Source: Pseudolabrys sp963742345 (GTDB lineage Bacteria > Pseudomonadota > Alphaproteobacteria > Rhizobiales > Xanthobacteraceae). From it: 64,000 nucleotides of DNA. The stretch lies in the NCBI GenBank assembly GCA_963742345.1, contig CAVULO010000008.1:248001-312000 (forward strand), given 5' to 3'. The notes beneath the pieces are model-generated. The model saw only the letters and a program-made list of their open reading frames with translations, did not search any database and was not told the DNA's origin. Position 1 is the first letter of the stretch; each line of letters begins with the position of its first letter. Shown here piece by piece: positions 7,424-17,144 of this stretch. The position numbers and the translations under genes are program-made.

Positions 7424-8551
7424 CTATCGGTCTCGGCTTGCGAGCGCTTCGATAGAACCGGACGCGTCTGAAGAGCCCCAATCGCGCGCCCGCTGATACC
7501 AGAACTGTGCGAGCGCCGGATCGGCCGCGACGCGATTGCTGCCAAACTTTTTGATCACGATCGGGTCGTAGGTTGATGCCAGCTGGAATGCCGCACGCGC
7601 ATTGTTCGTCTCAGCGACTCGTTGCAACAACAGCCTCGCGGCCGCGAGATCGCCGTTCGCCATCAGCTCGTCGGCTCGCTGCAACAATGCGGCGACTTCT
7701 TTTGCGTCCATCTTTCGCGGCGCGGGTGTTGCGTCGGCCTTGACGACGGCGGGCGGTTGGGCGGGCGGTTTGGCGACGGGTGTGACGGCCGGTGCATGAA
7801 CTTCCGCCGCCTCGACAGCAACGGGAGGGCTTTGGCGCCAGATCAATCGCAGCGGACTGCGCACAATCGCCTGACCGTTGCCGGTTCGCACCTCGGCCGT
7901 GACCGTCATGAGGCCGACAAAGCCGGGCGGAGGAGTGACCCGGGTCTTGGGCAAATCATCGACGGCGATGCGCCATTGCCCGTCGCCTTTCGCGGCGCCG
8001 GTGCTTAACAGCGTACCGGCGGGGAGGCCGCTGAGATCGATCGTTGCATCGGCGGTGTAGTTCTTGACTTCAACACCAAGCGGCAACGGTGCATTCATGT
8101 CGCCGCTCGCGTCTGTCACGGTCAAGAGCGGCGCCATCACGGGCTGCGACACTTTCTGAAGCTCGGCGGTGGCCGCTTGCAAGCGCGTGGCAAGCGAGAT
8201 CACCGGCGTATCTGCGGACAGCGATCCGTTTCGCCATTGAAACAGTCCGATCCCCACCGCAATACCCAGGGCCGCAGCACCGGCGACAACAGCAAGCGCC
8301 TTTGTGCGCACATAACCGGCCGGACGTATCTGGTATTCCGGTGTCCGTAACGGTTCGTGCGACGTGCGAAACGCATTTGGCAATGGCGCAATGTCGTAAG
8401 AATCGTTGAAGGCCTGCGGACCTCGCGGTTCATCCAACTTCGGCGAGGGTTGAATTGGTGGCGCATCGTTCACGCCATCGCGCGACTTGCGTGGCGCATA
8501 ATATTGCAAATCTTTTGGACTCAGCGCGTCATGCCGGATCGGTGTCCCCAT
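7424..8551 (-). CDS. membrane-anchored protein with a Sel1/TPR-like C-terminus
   Basis: The 375-residue product starts at an ATG preceded by GGGGAA. It has a cytoplasmic, Pro-rich N-terminus (about 95 residues), one transmembrane helix (ALAVVAGAAALGIAVGIGLF), a periplasmic middle with strands, then an Ala/Pro-rich linker and a helical-repeat C-terminus: VAALLQRADELMANGDLAAARLLLQRVAE followed by AAFQLASTYDP and FWYQRARDWGSSDA, the signature of Sel1/TPR repeats. Such repeats bind other proteins. Its close link to the TAXI protein gene, which follows on the same strand, is common in related genomes, but the role is unknown. Confidence 0.78.
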   Translation of the reverse strand: MGTPIRHDALSPKDLQYYAPRKSRDGVNDAPPIQPSPKLDEPRGPQAFNDSYDIAPLPNAFRTSHEPLRTPEYQIRPAGYVRTKALAVVAGAAALGIAVGIGLFQWRNGSLSADTPVISLATRLQAATAELQKVSQPVMAPLLTVTDASGDMNAPLPLGVEVKNYTADATIDLSGLPAGTLLSTGAAKGDGQWRIAVDDLPKTRVTPPPGFVGLMTVTAEVRTGNGQAIVRSPLRLIWRQSPPVAVEAAEVHAPAVTPVAKPPAQPPAVVKADATPAPRKMDAKEVAALLQRADELMANGDLAAARLLLQRVAETNNARAAFQLASTYDPIVIKKFGSNRVAADPALAQFWYQRARDWGSSDASGSIEALASRDR

Positions 8552-8826
8552 ACGCTTTGTTCCCCACCGTAGCACCCAGACTTAAACAAACGGCTCGATC
8601 GCTGTCTGATCGTCAAATTCTCCGCGGAAAATTTTTCCCCATCCATGAAATGCTAACAATATTTTCTACTGCCCGGAGGTATCGAGGCACTCCCGGCGTC
8701 GCAATCGCGCTTTTCGACTGAGGAAGTTCCCGGCCGCGGCGTCGTCAATTGTGGCGGCGTGATCGAAGCTGGGGACAGCTGCAATTTTGTCACAAAAACA
8801 ACGCGACGATGCTTTTTTGGTAATGC

Positions 8827-8859
8827 GGCCACCGGCGTTCACCCCGCCGGTGGCCTTTT
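8827..8859 (+). terminator. intrinsic terminator (first of a tandem pair)
   Basis: GGCCACCGGCG at 8827-8837 pairs perfectly with CGCCGGTGGCC at 8845-8855 around a 7-base loop and is followed by TTTT. It reads as a terminator on the plus strand. Confidence 0.75.
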
Positions 8860-8860
8860 C

Positions 8861-8897
8861 GGGGCCGCCGTTTGCGTAAACGGGCGGCCCCTTTTTT
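8861..8897 (+). terminator. intrinsic terminator (second of a tandem pair)
   Basis: GGGGCCGCC at 8861-8869 pairs with GGCGGCCCC at 8883-8891; GTTT and AAAC extend the stem inward around GCGT. TTTTTT follows at 8892-8897. This is a canonical Rho-independent terminator on the plus strand. Confidence 0.85.
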
Positions 8898-9061
8898 CAG
8901 AGCGCCGATGGCGACGCTCCAAAAAATCCAATGTCTATAAATAGGACGGCACCGGCGTTTGAGCTGTGACGCCAGTCACAGGATGAGCGTTTTTTTGTTG
9001 CGTTTGAGCGAGCCGCCCGGCGCACGAAAACCGGAAACTGTGCCCAGGTTGGCGGCCGGAC

Positions 9062-9787
9062 TTACTGCGCCGCTGTCTGCCGGATCGAGACGATGCGCGC
9101 GCCGTCCTTGCCGGGCGTTGCCTTCACGACGATCCTGTAATCCACTTCCGGATCTTTCTTCATCACAGACATGATGGCGTTGAAACGGAATTCGCCATCG
9201 TTGCCGAGCGTGGCGCCCTGGTTGCTCACCGAGAACAGGTAGTCCTCGGGGTTGCGGCCGAGTTTCTTGAGCCGCGCGCGCAGGGCCGGCTCGACGATTG
9301 CGAGCAGATCGGTCTGCCCGGCGAGCGTGCCGTCGGCACCGATGCGATAGAGCGTAAAGGCGTCGGTCGTCCAGCGCGTGTTGTATTGGCGCACGACCAT
9401 GCGGCTGTTGCGCGACCAGGTCGCGGCCTCATAGCGCCGGTTGGCGTGCATCCTGGGATTGCTGAAATAATCGGTTTCGGCTTTCGCCAGCACGGCGCCG
9501 TCGGCGAGGCGGATCAGCAGAAACTCGTTGTCGAAGTCCTCCACCTCGTCGGGGTCGCGGTCGGGGTCATGCCAGGCCAGCGCATATTTCTTGTCGGGCG
9601 AAATGGTGTCGGGAATGACCCGCGCGGCGCCCTTGCCGGAGCCGCACAGCAGCATCTCCTGGTCGGGCTTGCAGGGGCCGGTTTCGGCGCGGGCGGGCCC
9701 GGCCAGCACGAGCGCAAAAGCGGTGATCAGCGCGCAGGCGGCCGCCGACACCGCGCGATCGCGCCCGGGATTGATGCTGTCGGCCAT
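9062..9787 (-). CDS. exported hypothetical protein
   Basis: The 241-residue product has a signal peptide after a short polar leader (SAAACALITAFALVLAGPARA, cleavage near residue 35), followed by a CKPDQEMLLCGSG segment with two Cys that could form a disulfide. The mature part alternates strands with polar loops (SPDKKYALAWHDPDRDPDEVEDFDNEFLLIRLADGAVLAKAETDYF), as in beta-propeller or lipocalin-like periplasmic proteins. No catalytic motif is seen and I recognise no family. It is a single gene. Confidence 0.7.
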   Translation of the reverse strand: MADSINPGRDRAVSAAACALITAFALVLAGPARAETGPCKPDQEMLLCGSGKGAARVIPDTISPDKKYALAWHDPDRDPDEVEDFDNEFLLIRLADGAVLAKAETDYFSNPRMHANRRYEAATWSRNSRMVVRQYNTRWTTDAFTLYRIGADGTLAGQTDLLAIVEPALRARLKKLGRNPEDYLFSVSNQGATLGNDGEFRFNAIMSVMKKDPEVDYRIVVKATPGKDGARIVSIRQTAAQ

Positions 9788-9978
9788 GCCGGCTCCCCCG
9801 TTGAATGGAAGCAGCTCTCAGGGATTTTGTCGCCGGGGCCCAAAAGAAGGTTCACCTGGCCGGTTGTGCGGAAGGAACCGGAACTCTGCTCAGCCGTTAA
9901 GTCCACTGACGCGACGCTTTTTTCCTGCCTTGAGCCTGCGGTGCCTGCGCGGGCTCGATGTGCCTTGAGGAGGCCCCG

Positions 9979-10338
9979 ATGGCGACGAAGAACAAAATTC
10001 CGAAAAAACTGTTTGGCGTGAAAATCCCCAAGGTGTTGCGCAGCGACACTTTGATAAAGAGCCTGCTCAACAGCCCAATCGGGCGGCAAATCATCGCCAA
10101 TGCGCTGGTCGCCGCGGCCGGTGCTGCCGCAGCCGCGCTGGTCGCGGGCACCGATCGCCCGCCAAAAGGCCGTTCGGCCGCCGCTGACGCGGGCGAGGAA
10201 GCCGCCAAGTTGGCCAAACGCGCCCTCAAAAGCGCCGCCGGCGCCCTGACCGACACCCTGAGCAGCGCTGCGAAATCTGCGCTCGGTGACGATACGCAGC
10301 CGCGTCCGAAACTCCAGCGGGCAGCGCGCACGCATTGA
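9979..10338 (+). CDS. hypothetical Ala-rich protein, first of a coupled pair
   Basis: The 119-residue product starts at an ATG with a strong GAGGAGG ribosome-binding site. It is basic at the N-terminus (KNKIPKKLFGVKIPKVLR), then has a region of moderately hydrophobic Ala-rich helix (IANALVAAAGAAAAALVAG) and a second helix (EEAAKLAKRALKSAAGALTDTLSSAAKSAL). No domain is recognised. Its TGA stop at 10336 overlaps the TTG start of the next gene, so the two are probably translationally coupled and work together. The helix is too Ala-rich to call as transmembrane with confidence. Confidence 0.7.
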   Translation: MATKNKIPKKLFGVKIPKVLRSDTLIKSLLNSPIGRQIIANALVAAAGAAAAALVAGTDRPPKGRSAAADAGEEAAKLAKRALKSAAGALTDTLSSAAKSALGDDTQPRPKLQRAARTH

Positions 10339-10805
10339 CGGAAATCAGCACCGTGAGCAGGCTCGATAAAATTCTCGGCCTGGACGACGAGGTGGCAAGG
10401 CGCGAGCGCGCGCCGCTGTGGAAGCGTGCGGCGTGGCATGCGCTCAAGAACCTGGTGCGCAGGCATCCGGGCGCGGCGCTTGCGGCGACGGCCTCGGGCG
10501 CCGGCTATGCCGTGAAACAGGGCGTGGAGGAAGGCGCCGAGGCGATCAAGGAAAAATTCGACGATGTGCGCGAAGCGCTCACGCCCGATAAAACCGACGT
10601 ACCGGAAAACAAACGGCTGATGACGGAGGAAGCCGCGCTTGTGATCGACGGCGAGGTGACCGGGCCGGAGGACGATGCCCCTCACGTGCCGGATGCGGCC
10701 GACCCTCTGCACGACCTCAGCGCCAAAGAGAAGAAAGAATTCGTGGAGTCACTGGCGCCCGCGGATCGGCAAGCCTTGGCGGAGCTGGCGAAGCAGGCCA
10801 AGTGA
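10335..10805 (+). CDS. hypothetical protein, second of a coupled pair
   Basis: The 156-residue reading starts at TTG 10335, overlapping the stop of the previous gene; GTG at 10353 is an alternative. The N-terminal half is helical and positively charged (RLDKILGLDDEVARRERAPLWKRAAWHALKNLVRRHPGAAL), then has an Ala/Gly-rich segment, and the C-terminal half is acidic and ends with SAKEKKEFVESLAPADRQALAELAKQAK, a typical amphipathic helix. No catalytic motif is visible. Overlapping starts and matching charge patterns suggest it partners the 119-residue protein. Neither is a family I can name. Confidence 0.68.
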   Translation: MTEISTVSRLDKILGLDDEVARRERAPLWKRAAWHALKNLVRRHPGAALAATASGAGYAVKQGVEEGAEAIKEKFDDVREALTPDKTDVPENKRLMTEEAALVIDGEVTGPEDDAPHVPDAADPLHDLSAKEKKEFVESLAPADRQALAELAKQAK

Positions 10806-10808
10806 TTT

Positions 10809-10955
10809 CTCTCCATCCCCGCGAATTTCTCCCCGCTCATCCCCGCGAAAGCTGGCGAAGAAAGCCGAGTGAATTCTCTCCGCTCATCCCCGCGAAAGCG
10901 GGGATCCAGACTTTTTCACAAACACTGGATGCCCGCTTGCGCGGGCATGAGCGGA
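10809..10955. repeat. REP element with degenerate half copies
   Basis: A full two-hairpin REP unit spans about 10879-10955 (CCCCGC-GAAA-GCGGGG left, GCCCGC-TTGC-GCGGGC right). Before it, 10809-10860 holds two worn left halves (CCCCGCGAATTTC and CCCCGCGAAAGC), which points to repeated insertion or duplication at this spot between convergent genes. Confidence 0.8.
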
Positions 10956-10975
10956 GGAACGGTAACTCCCAGGAA

Positions 10976-11812
10976 TCATTCAAACCTCAGGCTGACGCCT
11001 TCCAGATCGATGCCCTTGAGTTTCGTCGTCCAGGTCTCGCCGGCCTTCACCGGCAGTGCGCGCGTCAATGTGCCGGTCGATATGATTTCGCCGGCCGCGA
11101 GCGGCGGGTTGTTCGGGTCGTGCGCCAACATCTCCACTATATAGCGAACGGCCGAGAGCGGACCTTCGAGCACATTCGAGCCACGCCCGCGCTCCATCAG
11201 TTTTTCATCGCAATAAAGTTCGACTTCGAATTGCGAAAGCGTACGCAACCATTCCTTCGCGTGCGTGCCGATATTACGGCGCGGGCCGATCAGCAGCGCG
11301 CCGTGCATGGCATTGGCGGCGGTGCAGTCGGGCAAGGAAAATTTCCAGCCCGGAAAGATCGATTGCACGATCTCAAAACCATGCGCGACCCAGGTGATGC
11401 ACGACAGCAGCGCGGCGTCGTCCATCCCGGGTGAGGGCGCGGCGGAAAGCCCGAACATGATTTCCGGCTCGATCTTGGGCTCGGCATAAAGCGCGAGCGG
11501 CAGCGGCACTGCGAGATCGTGCAGCGTGCGGTCATAGACATAGCCCCAGTTCGGGGCGCGCACGCCGTATTCGTCCCACATCTGGCGATTGGTGAAACCG
11601 GCCTTGCGGCCGACCGGCTTATAGCCCTTGGCGACGCGCAAGTCGTTTGCGAGCGCCGTCACGTGATAGGCGTCGTCCAGGCTGAAGTTCGGCTGGTGCG
11701 CGGAGAAAGACTGGACCTGCCGACCGCCACTGTTGAACGCGGTGAAGGCTTCGTGCGCGATTTTGCGGAGGGTGGTGTCGACAGCTTTGGTTGCCGCGGG
11801 AGCCTCGGTCAT
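10976..11812 (-). CDS. 2-keto-4-pentenoate hydratase-like protein
   Basis: The 278-residue product matches the MhpD/DmpE branch of the fumarylacetoacetate hydrolase superfamily. Visible signatures are the KPVGRKAGFTNRQMWDEYGV segment near residues 65-85, the metal-site region AEPKIEPEIMFGL near residue 110, and FEIVQSIFPGWKF in the middle. These enzymes hydrate 2-oxopent-4-enoate to 4-hydroxy-2-oxovalerate in meta-cleavage pathways with a divalent metal. No aldolase or dioxygenase gene is adjacent, so it may act on another 2-keto acid. It lies just downstream of uvrA on the same strand but probably has its own promoter. Confidence 0.82.
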   Translation of the reverse strand: MTEAPAATKAVDTTLRKIAHEAFTAFNSGGRQVQSFSAHQPNFSLDDAYHVTALANDLRVAKGYKPVGRKAGFTNRQMWDEYGVRAPNWGYVYDRTLHDLAVPLPLALYAEPKIEPEIMFGLSAAPSPGMDDAALLSCITWVAHGFEIVQSIFPGWKFSLPDCTAANAMHGALLIGPRRNIGTHAKEWLRTLSQFEVELYCDEKLMERGRGSNVLEGPLSAVRYIVEMLAHDPNNPPLAAGEIISTGTLTRALPVKAGETWTTKLKGIDLEGVSLRFE

Positions 11813-11858
11813 GATGGATTGAGCTCCAATATTTTTGGGGCGGGTTAGGCTCGCGTAG

Positions 11859-14795
<2,937 letters not shown>

Positions 14796-14808
14796 GTGAC
14801 GTTATTTG

Positions 14809-15054
14809 GGACCTGAGTAGGGGACCTGAAGTGGGACCTGTAAGGCAAAATTACCCCGCCAAACCCGCGAAGATGCGGGGCCGCTCGGGCCTGCGCGAAG
14901 GAACATAGGAAGAACGGGGCGTTTCCGCCAGAGCGAAAACCCTGGGCTGCCGGCCGCGACGGTGTTTTACACAGGCGGTATACTTGATCGCATAGTTGCA
15001 AAGGATCTGAACTCCAAAGGATCTGCTCCAAAGGACCTGCCTCCAAAGGACCTG
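14809..15054. repeat. seven GGAYCTG motifs flanking the uvrA promoter
   Basis: GGACCTG occurs at 14809, 14822 and 14834, close to the uvrA start. GGATCTG or GGACCTG occurs at 15003, 15019, 15033 and 15048, the last just 2 bases from the ATG at 15057. The second group is a true tandem array of a 14-16 base unit (CCAAAGGAYCTGCCT-like), so four Shine-Dalgarno-like AAAGGA motifs are stacked before one gene. Confidence 0.7.
14901..14915 (-). promoter_or_regulatory. candidate LexA/SOS box for uvrA
   Basis: On the minus strand the site reads GTTCTTCCTATGTTC, an exact match to the alphaproteobacterial SOS consensus GTTC-N7-GTTC. It lies about 105 bases upstream of uvrA, a known SOS gene in this class. 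The same motif recurs near ssb at 15651. Confidence 0.75.
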
Positions 15055-15056
15055 CC

Positions 15057-15440
15057 ATGACCGGCACTGACGATGTCAAAATCATCGAAGGCGTAATCCA
15101 GTGCTACCTCGACGGACTTTACGAGAGCGACGCCGGCAAGATTGCCAGCGTATTTCATCCGACAAGTGCGCTGACGAGTGTCACGGACGAAGGCGAACTG
15201 GTTGTCACGCCCCGCGACAAGTGGCTGGACAAAGTCCGGGCACGACAGTCGCCGAAGCAGCAGGGCCTGTCCCGCCACGATCAGGTGCTGACCATCGACC
15301 TCATCAGTCCGACAATGGCTTACGTGAAGCTCAAATGCGCAATTCCGCCGCGCTTCTTCACCGACCAGCTATCGCTGCTCAAGATCGATGGCCGCTGGCA
15401 AATCGCGCAAAAGGTCTTCATGACCGAGGTGCGAGAATAA
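15057..15440 (+). CDS. NTF2-like (putative lumazine-binding) protein
   Basis: The 127-residue product has the cone-shaped SnoaL/NTF2-like layout seen in the Lumazine_bd_2 group: an N-terminal helix (VIQCYLDGLYESDAGKIASVFHP), a TPRDKWLDKVRARQSP helix, then a beta-sheet (HDQVLTIDLISPTMAYVKLKCAI) and a final strand pair around LLKIDGRWQIAQKVFMTE. Such folds bind small hydrophobic ligands or act as isomerases, and no catalytic residue can be named. It is transcribed away from uvrA and begins directly after four tandem AAAGGA motifs, so translation may be unusually strong or sensitive to repeat number. Confidence 0.8.
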   Translation: MTGTDDVKIIEGVIQCYLDGLYESDAGKIASVFHPTSALTSVTDEGELVVTPRDKWLDKVRARQSPKQQGLSRHDQVLTIDLISPTMAYVKLKCAIPPRFFTDQLSLLKIDGRWQIAQKVFMTEVRE

Positions 15441-15882
15441 TCTGCCGTCACATGGCGATCGCCATTCGATAGCCGTGGCGTGCGCCGCGGATCGTGATCG
15501 GGCGGGCATTGCCAAGTCAGCCCGCCGGACCCGCAAAAGACGGGGCCGCCCGAATATCACGCTATGTAACGCCGGGAACGCCGCGAGAACACGGCGATTT
15601 TGCCGGTGTAACACCTGAAAAACACTTGAAAACGGTGGTGAAAGGGACTAGAACATAACAGGAACGATGATTTAAGGAGATCGGTGCAATTCACTGTATC
15701 GGCGCGTCGCATGCCCTGTGGATTAGGGGCAAACGCGCTTGCCGCCCTCGGGCTGAAGTCTAGGGTGAGTTTTGTCATTCAAAGGGCGCGCGCGGCACGC
15801 GGCCCTCAAACGGCGAGCGTCGGCAACTTCGGCTGAAGCGGCACGCGCAAATCGCCACGCGGAGAGCACGGAGAGCACCACC
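15441..15882. other. gene-free ssb upstream region
   Basis: About 440 bases without a credible gene. It contains a candidate SOS box at 15651-15665 and an AT-richer stretch around 15610-15680, which would suit the ssb promoter. The rest, including the GC-rich piece just before ssb, shows nothing I can assign. Confidence 0.55.
15651..15665 (-). promoter_or_regulatory. candidate LexA/SOS box near ssb
   Basis: The plus strand reads GAACATAACAGGAAC, which is GTTC-N7-GTTC on the minus strand. It lies 218 bases before the ssb start. Divergent uvrA/ssb pairs with SOS boxes are typical of alphaproteobacteria; here the NTF2-like gene lies between the two. Confidence 0.65.
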
Positions 15883-16371
15883 ATGGCAGGTAGCGTCAAC
15901 AAGGTCATTCTCATCGGCAATCTGGGCGCCGATCCGGAAGTACGCCGCACCCAGGACGGCCGTCCGATCGTCAATTTGCGGGTGGCGACCTCGGACACCT
16001 GGCGCGACAAGACCACCGGCGAGCGCCGCGAAAAGACCGAATGGCATCGCGTGGTGATTTTCAGCGAAGGCCTCGCCAAGATCGCCGAGCAATATCTGAA
16101 GAAGGGCTCGAAGGTTTATCTGGAAGGCGCTCTCCAGACACGCAAATGGCAGGACAAAGACGGGCAGGACCGCTATTCGACCGAGGTGGTGCTGCAAGGC
16201 TTCAATTCGGCGCTGACCATGCTCGATCGGGCAGGCGGCGGTGGTGGTGCAGGGGCCGATAGCGACTTCGGTTCGGCCGGTCCGACAGCGTCACGCGAGC
16301 GCAAGCCTGCAATGGCAGCTGCTGGCGGCGGCGGCAAGAACGACGACATGGACGACGAAATTCCGTTCTGA
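15883..16371 (+). CDS. ssb: single-stranded DNA-binding protein
   Basis: The 162-residue product is the tetrameric SSB that coats single-stranded DNA in replication, repair and recombination. Residues 1-110 form the OB fold, starting VNKVILIGNLGADPEVRRTQDGR and including the WHRVVIFSEGLAKIAEQYLKKGSKVYLEGAL region. A Gly-rich flexible linker follows, and the protein ends DDMDDEIPF, the conserved acidic tip that recruits partner proteins. The ATG at 15883 is the true start because MAGSVNKVIL is the family N-terminus. An SOS box lies upstream. Confidence 0.97.
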   Translation: MAGSVNKVILIGNLGADPEVRRTQDGRPIVNLRVATSDTWRDKTTGERREKTEWHRVVIFSEGLAKIAEQYLKKGSKVYLEGALQTRKWQDKDGQDRYSTEVVLQGFNSALTMLDRAGGGGGAGADSDFGSAGPTASRERKPAMAAAGGGGKNDDMDDEIPF

Positions 16372-16411
16372 CGTTTTGCGCGCCGCAATTTTGCCCGGTC
16401 AATCTCCTGCC

Positions 16412-16486
16412 GCTCCTCCCTCCGAATGCGGGGACCCAGGTTTTTTGTTGGCTGGATTCCCGCTTGCGCGGGAATGAGCGGGTGGG
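16412..16486. repeat. REP element
   Basis: A two-hairpin unit with a worn left half (TCCGAATGCGGGGACCCAGG) and an intact right half containing CTGGATTCCCGC-TTGC-GCGGGAATGAG. It is the first of four REP units packed between ssb and marC. Its right half begins the 84-base duplicated block 16452-16535. Confidence 0.8.
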
Positions 16487-16503
16487 GCAAGCGCTCGTTA
16501 TTT

Positions 16504-16575
16504 TCCGCTCACCCCCGCGCAAGCGGGGGTCCAGCTCTTTAAGACTGGATTCCCGGTTGTGCAGGAATGAGCGGA
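16504..16575. repeat. REP element
   Basis: A full two-hairpin unit: left half CCCCCGC-GCAA-GCGGGGG then TCCAG, a 10-base middle, and a right half CTGGATTCCCGGTTGTGCAGGAATGAG with a few changes. Same orientation as the GIY-YIG-containing unit that follows. Confidence 0.8.
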
Positions 16576-16609
16576 GAAACTTTCTAACGTCCGCCAAACT
16601 GCAATTACT

Positions 16610-16988
16610 TCCGCTCACCCCCGCGCAAGCGGGGGTCCAAGTCACAATGCATGGCCTTCTTTGTTTACATTCTCGCAAGCGAGCGGAACGGTACGCTCTA
16701 CACAGGAATGACCGACGATTTGGTTAAACGCGTCTGGCAGCATCGCAACAATGTCATTCCCGGCTTTACGCAGCGACACGGCGTAAAGATGCTCGTTTGG
16801 TACGAGCCACATCACTCGCGGGAGTCGGCATTTATGCAAGAACGCCGGCTCAAGAAATGGAATCAGGGCTTGGAAACTTGCGCTGATCGAGCAGAAAAAT
16901 CCGCACTGGCAAGATCTTTGGGTTGAAGTCTCCGCGCCATAAGGCACGCAAGCAAGAACTGGATTCCCGCTTGCGCGGGAATGAGCGG
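16610..16988 (+). mobile_element. candidate REP-ended mobile unit carrying a GIY-YIG gene
   Basis: The unit is bounded by inverted REP halves: CCGCTCACCCCCGCGCAAG on the left (from 16611) and its inverted counterpart ending at 16988. Over 29 bases the two ends match at 25 positions, and the mismatches are paired so that each end keeps its own hairpin. The GIY-YIG gene fills the interior, starting 11 bases inside the left end and stopping 16 bases before the right end. A 127-base derivative with the same ends and only the gene's extremities lies at 17011-17137. Mobility is inferred, not shown. Confidence 0.5.
16651..16942 (+). pseudogene. GIY-YIG nuclease family protein, one frameshift
   Basis: The product is a small URI/YhbQ-like GIY-YIG nuclease of about 96 residues. 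The N-terminus VYILASERNGTLYTGMTDDLVKRVWQHR has the two-strand GIY-YIG core, with YI and YTG in place of the two triplets and the catalytic Arg in KRVWQHR. The metal-binding Glu is in FMQERRLKKW. At about 16866 a GGG run shifts the frame. Removing one G restores NQAWKLALIEQKNPHWQDLWVEV and a TAA at 16940-16942, the normal family ending; as written, it stops early at 16926. It may be a sequencing error. The gene is enclosed by REP halves on both sides. Confidence 0.75.
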
Positions 16989-17010
16989 GTGGGGCAAGCG
17001 CTCGTTATTT

Positions 17011-17137
17011 TCCGCTCACCCCCGCGCAAGCGGGGGTCCAGCCGGACAGTGCATTGCGAGTTCTTTGGGTTGAGGTCTCCGCACCGTAAAAGCACGCAAG
17101 CAAGAACTGGATTCCCGCTTGCGCGGGAATGAGCGGA
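17011..17137. repeat. internally deleted derivative of the GIY-YIG REP unit
   Basis: This unit has the same ends as 16610-16988 but only about 65 bases between them. The interior starts with ACAGTGCATTGCG, like the ACAATGCATGGCC start-codon region of the nuclease gene. It then jumps to TTCTTTGGGTTGAGGTCTCC and GCACGCAAGCAAGAA, which match the gene's 3' end. It is what an internal deletion of the longer unit would leave. Confidence 0.65.
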
Positions 17138-17144
17138 GTAAGGC

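Larger units (their letters stand above)
8552..9061. other. gene-free region with two plus-strand terminators
   Basis: This 510-base gap lies upstream of one minus-strand gene and downstream of another. It has no convincing protein-coding frame. Its notable content is a pair of strong hairpin/T-run terminators on the plus strand at 8827-8859 and 8861-8897, for which no upstream plus-strand gene is visible. A lone GAGCG..CGCTC hairpin follows near 8901-8920. Confidence 0.6.
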
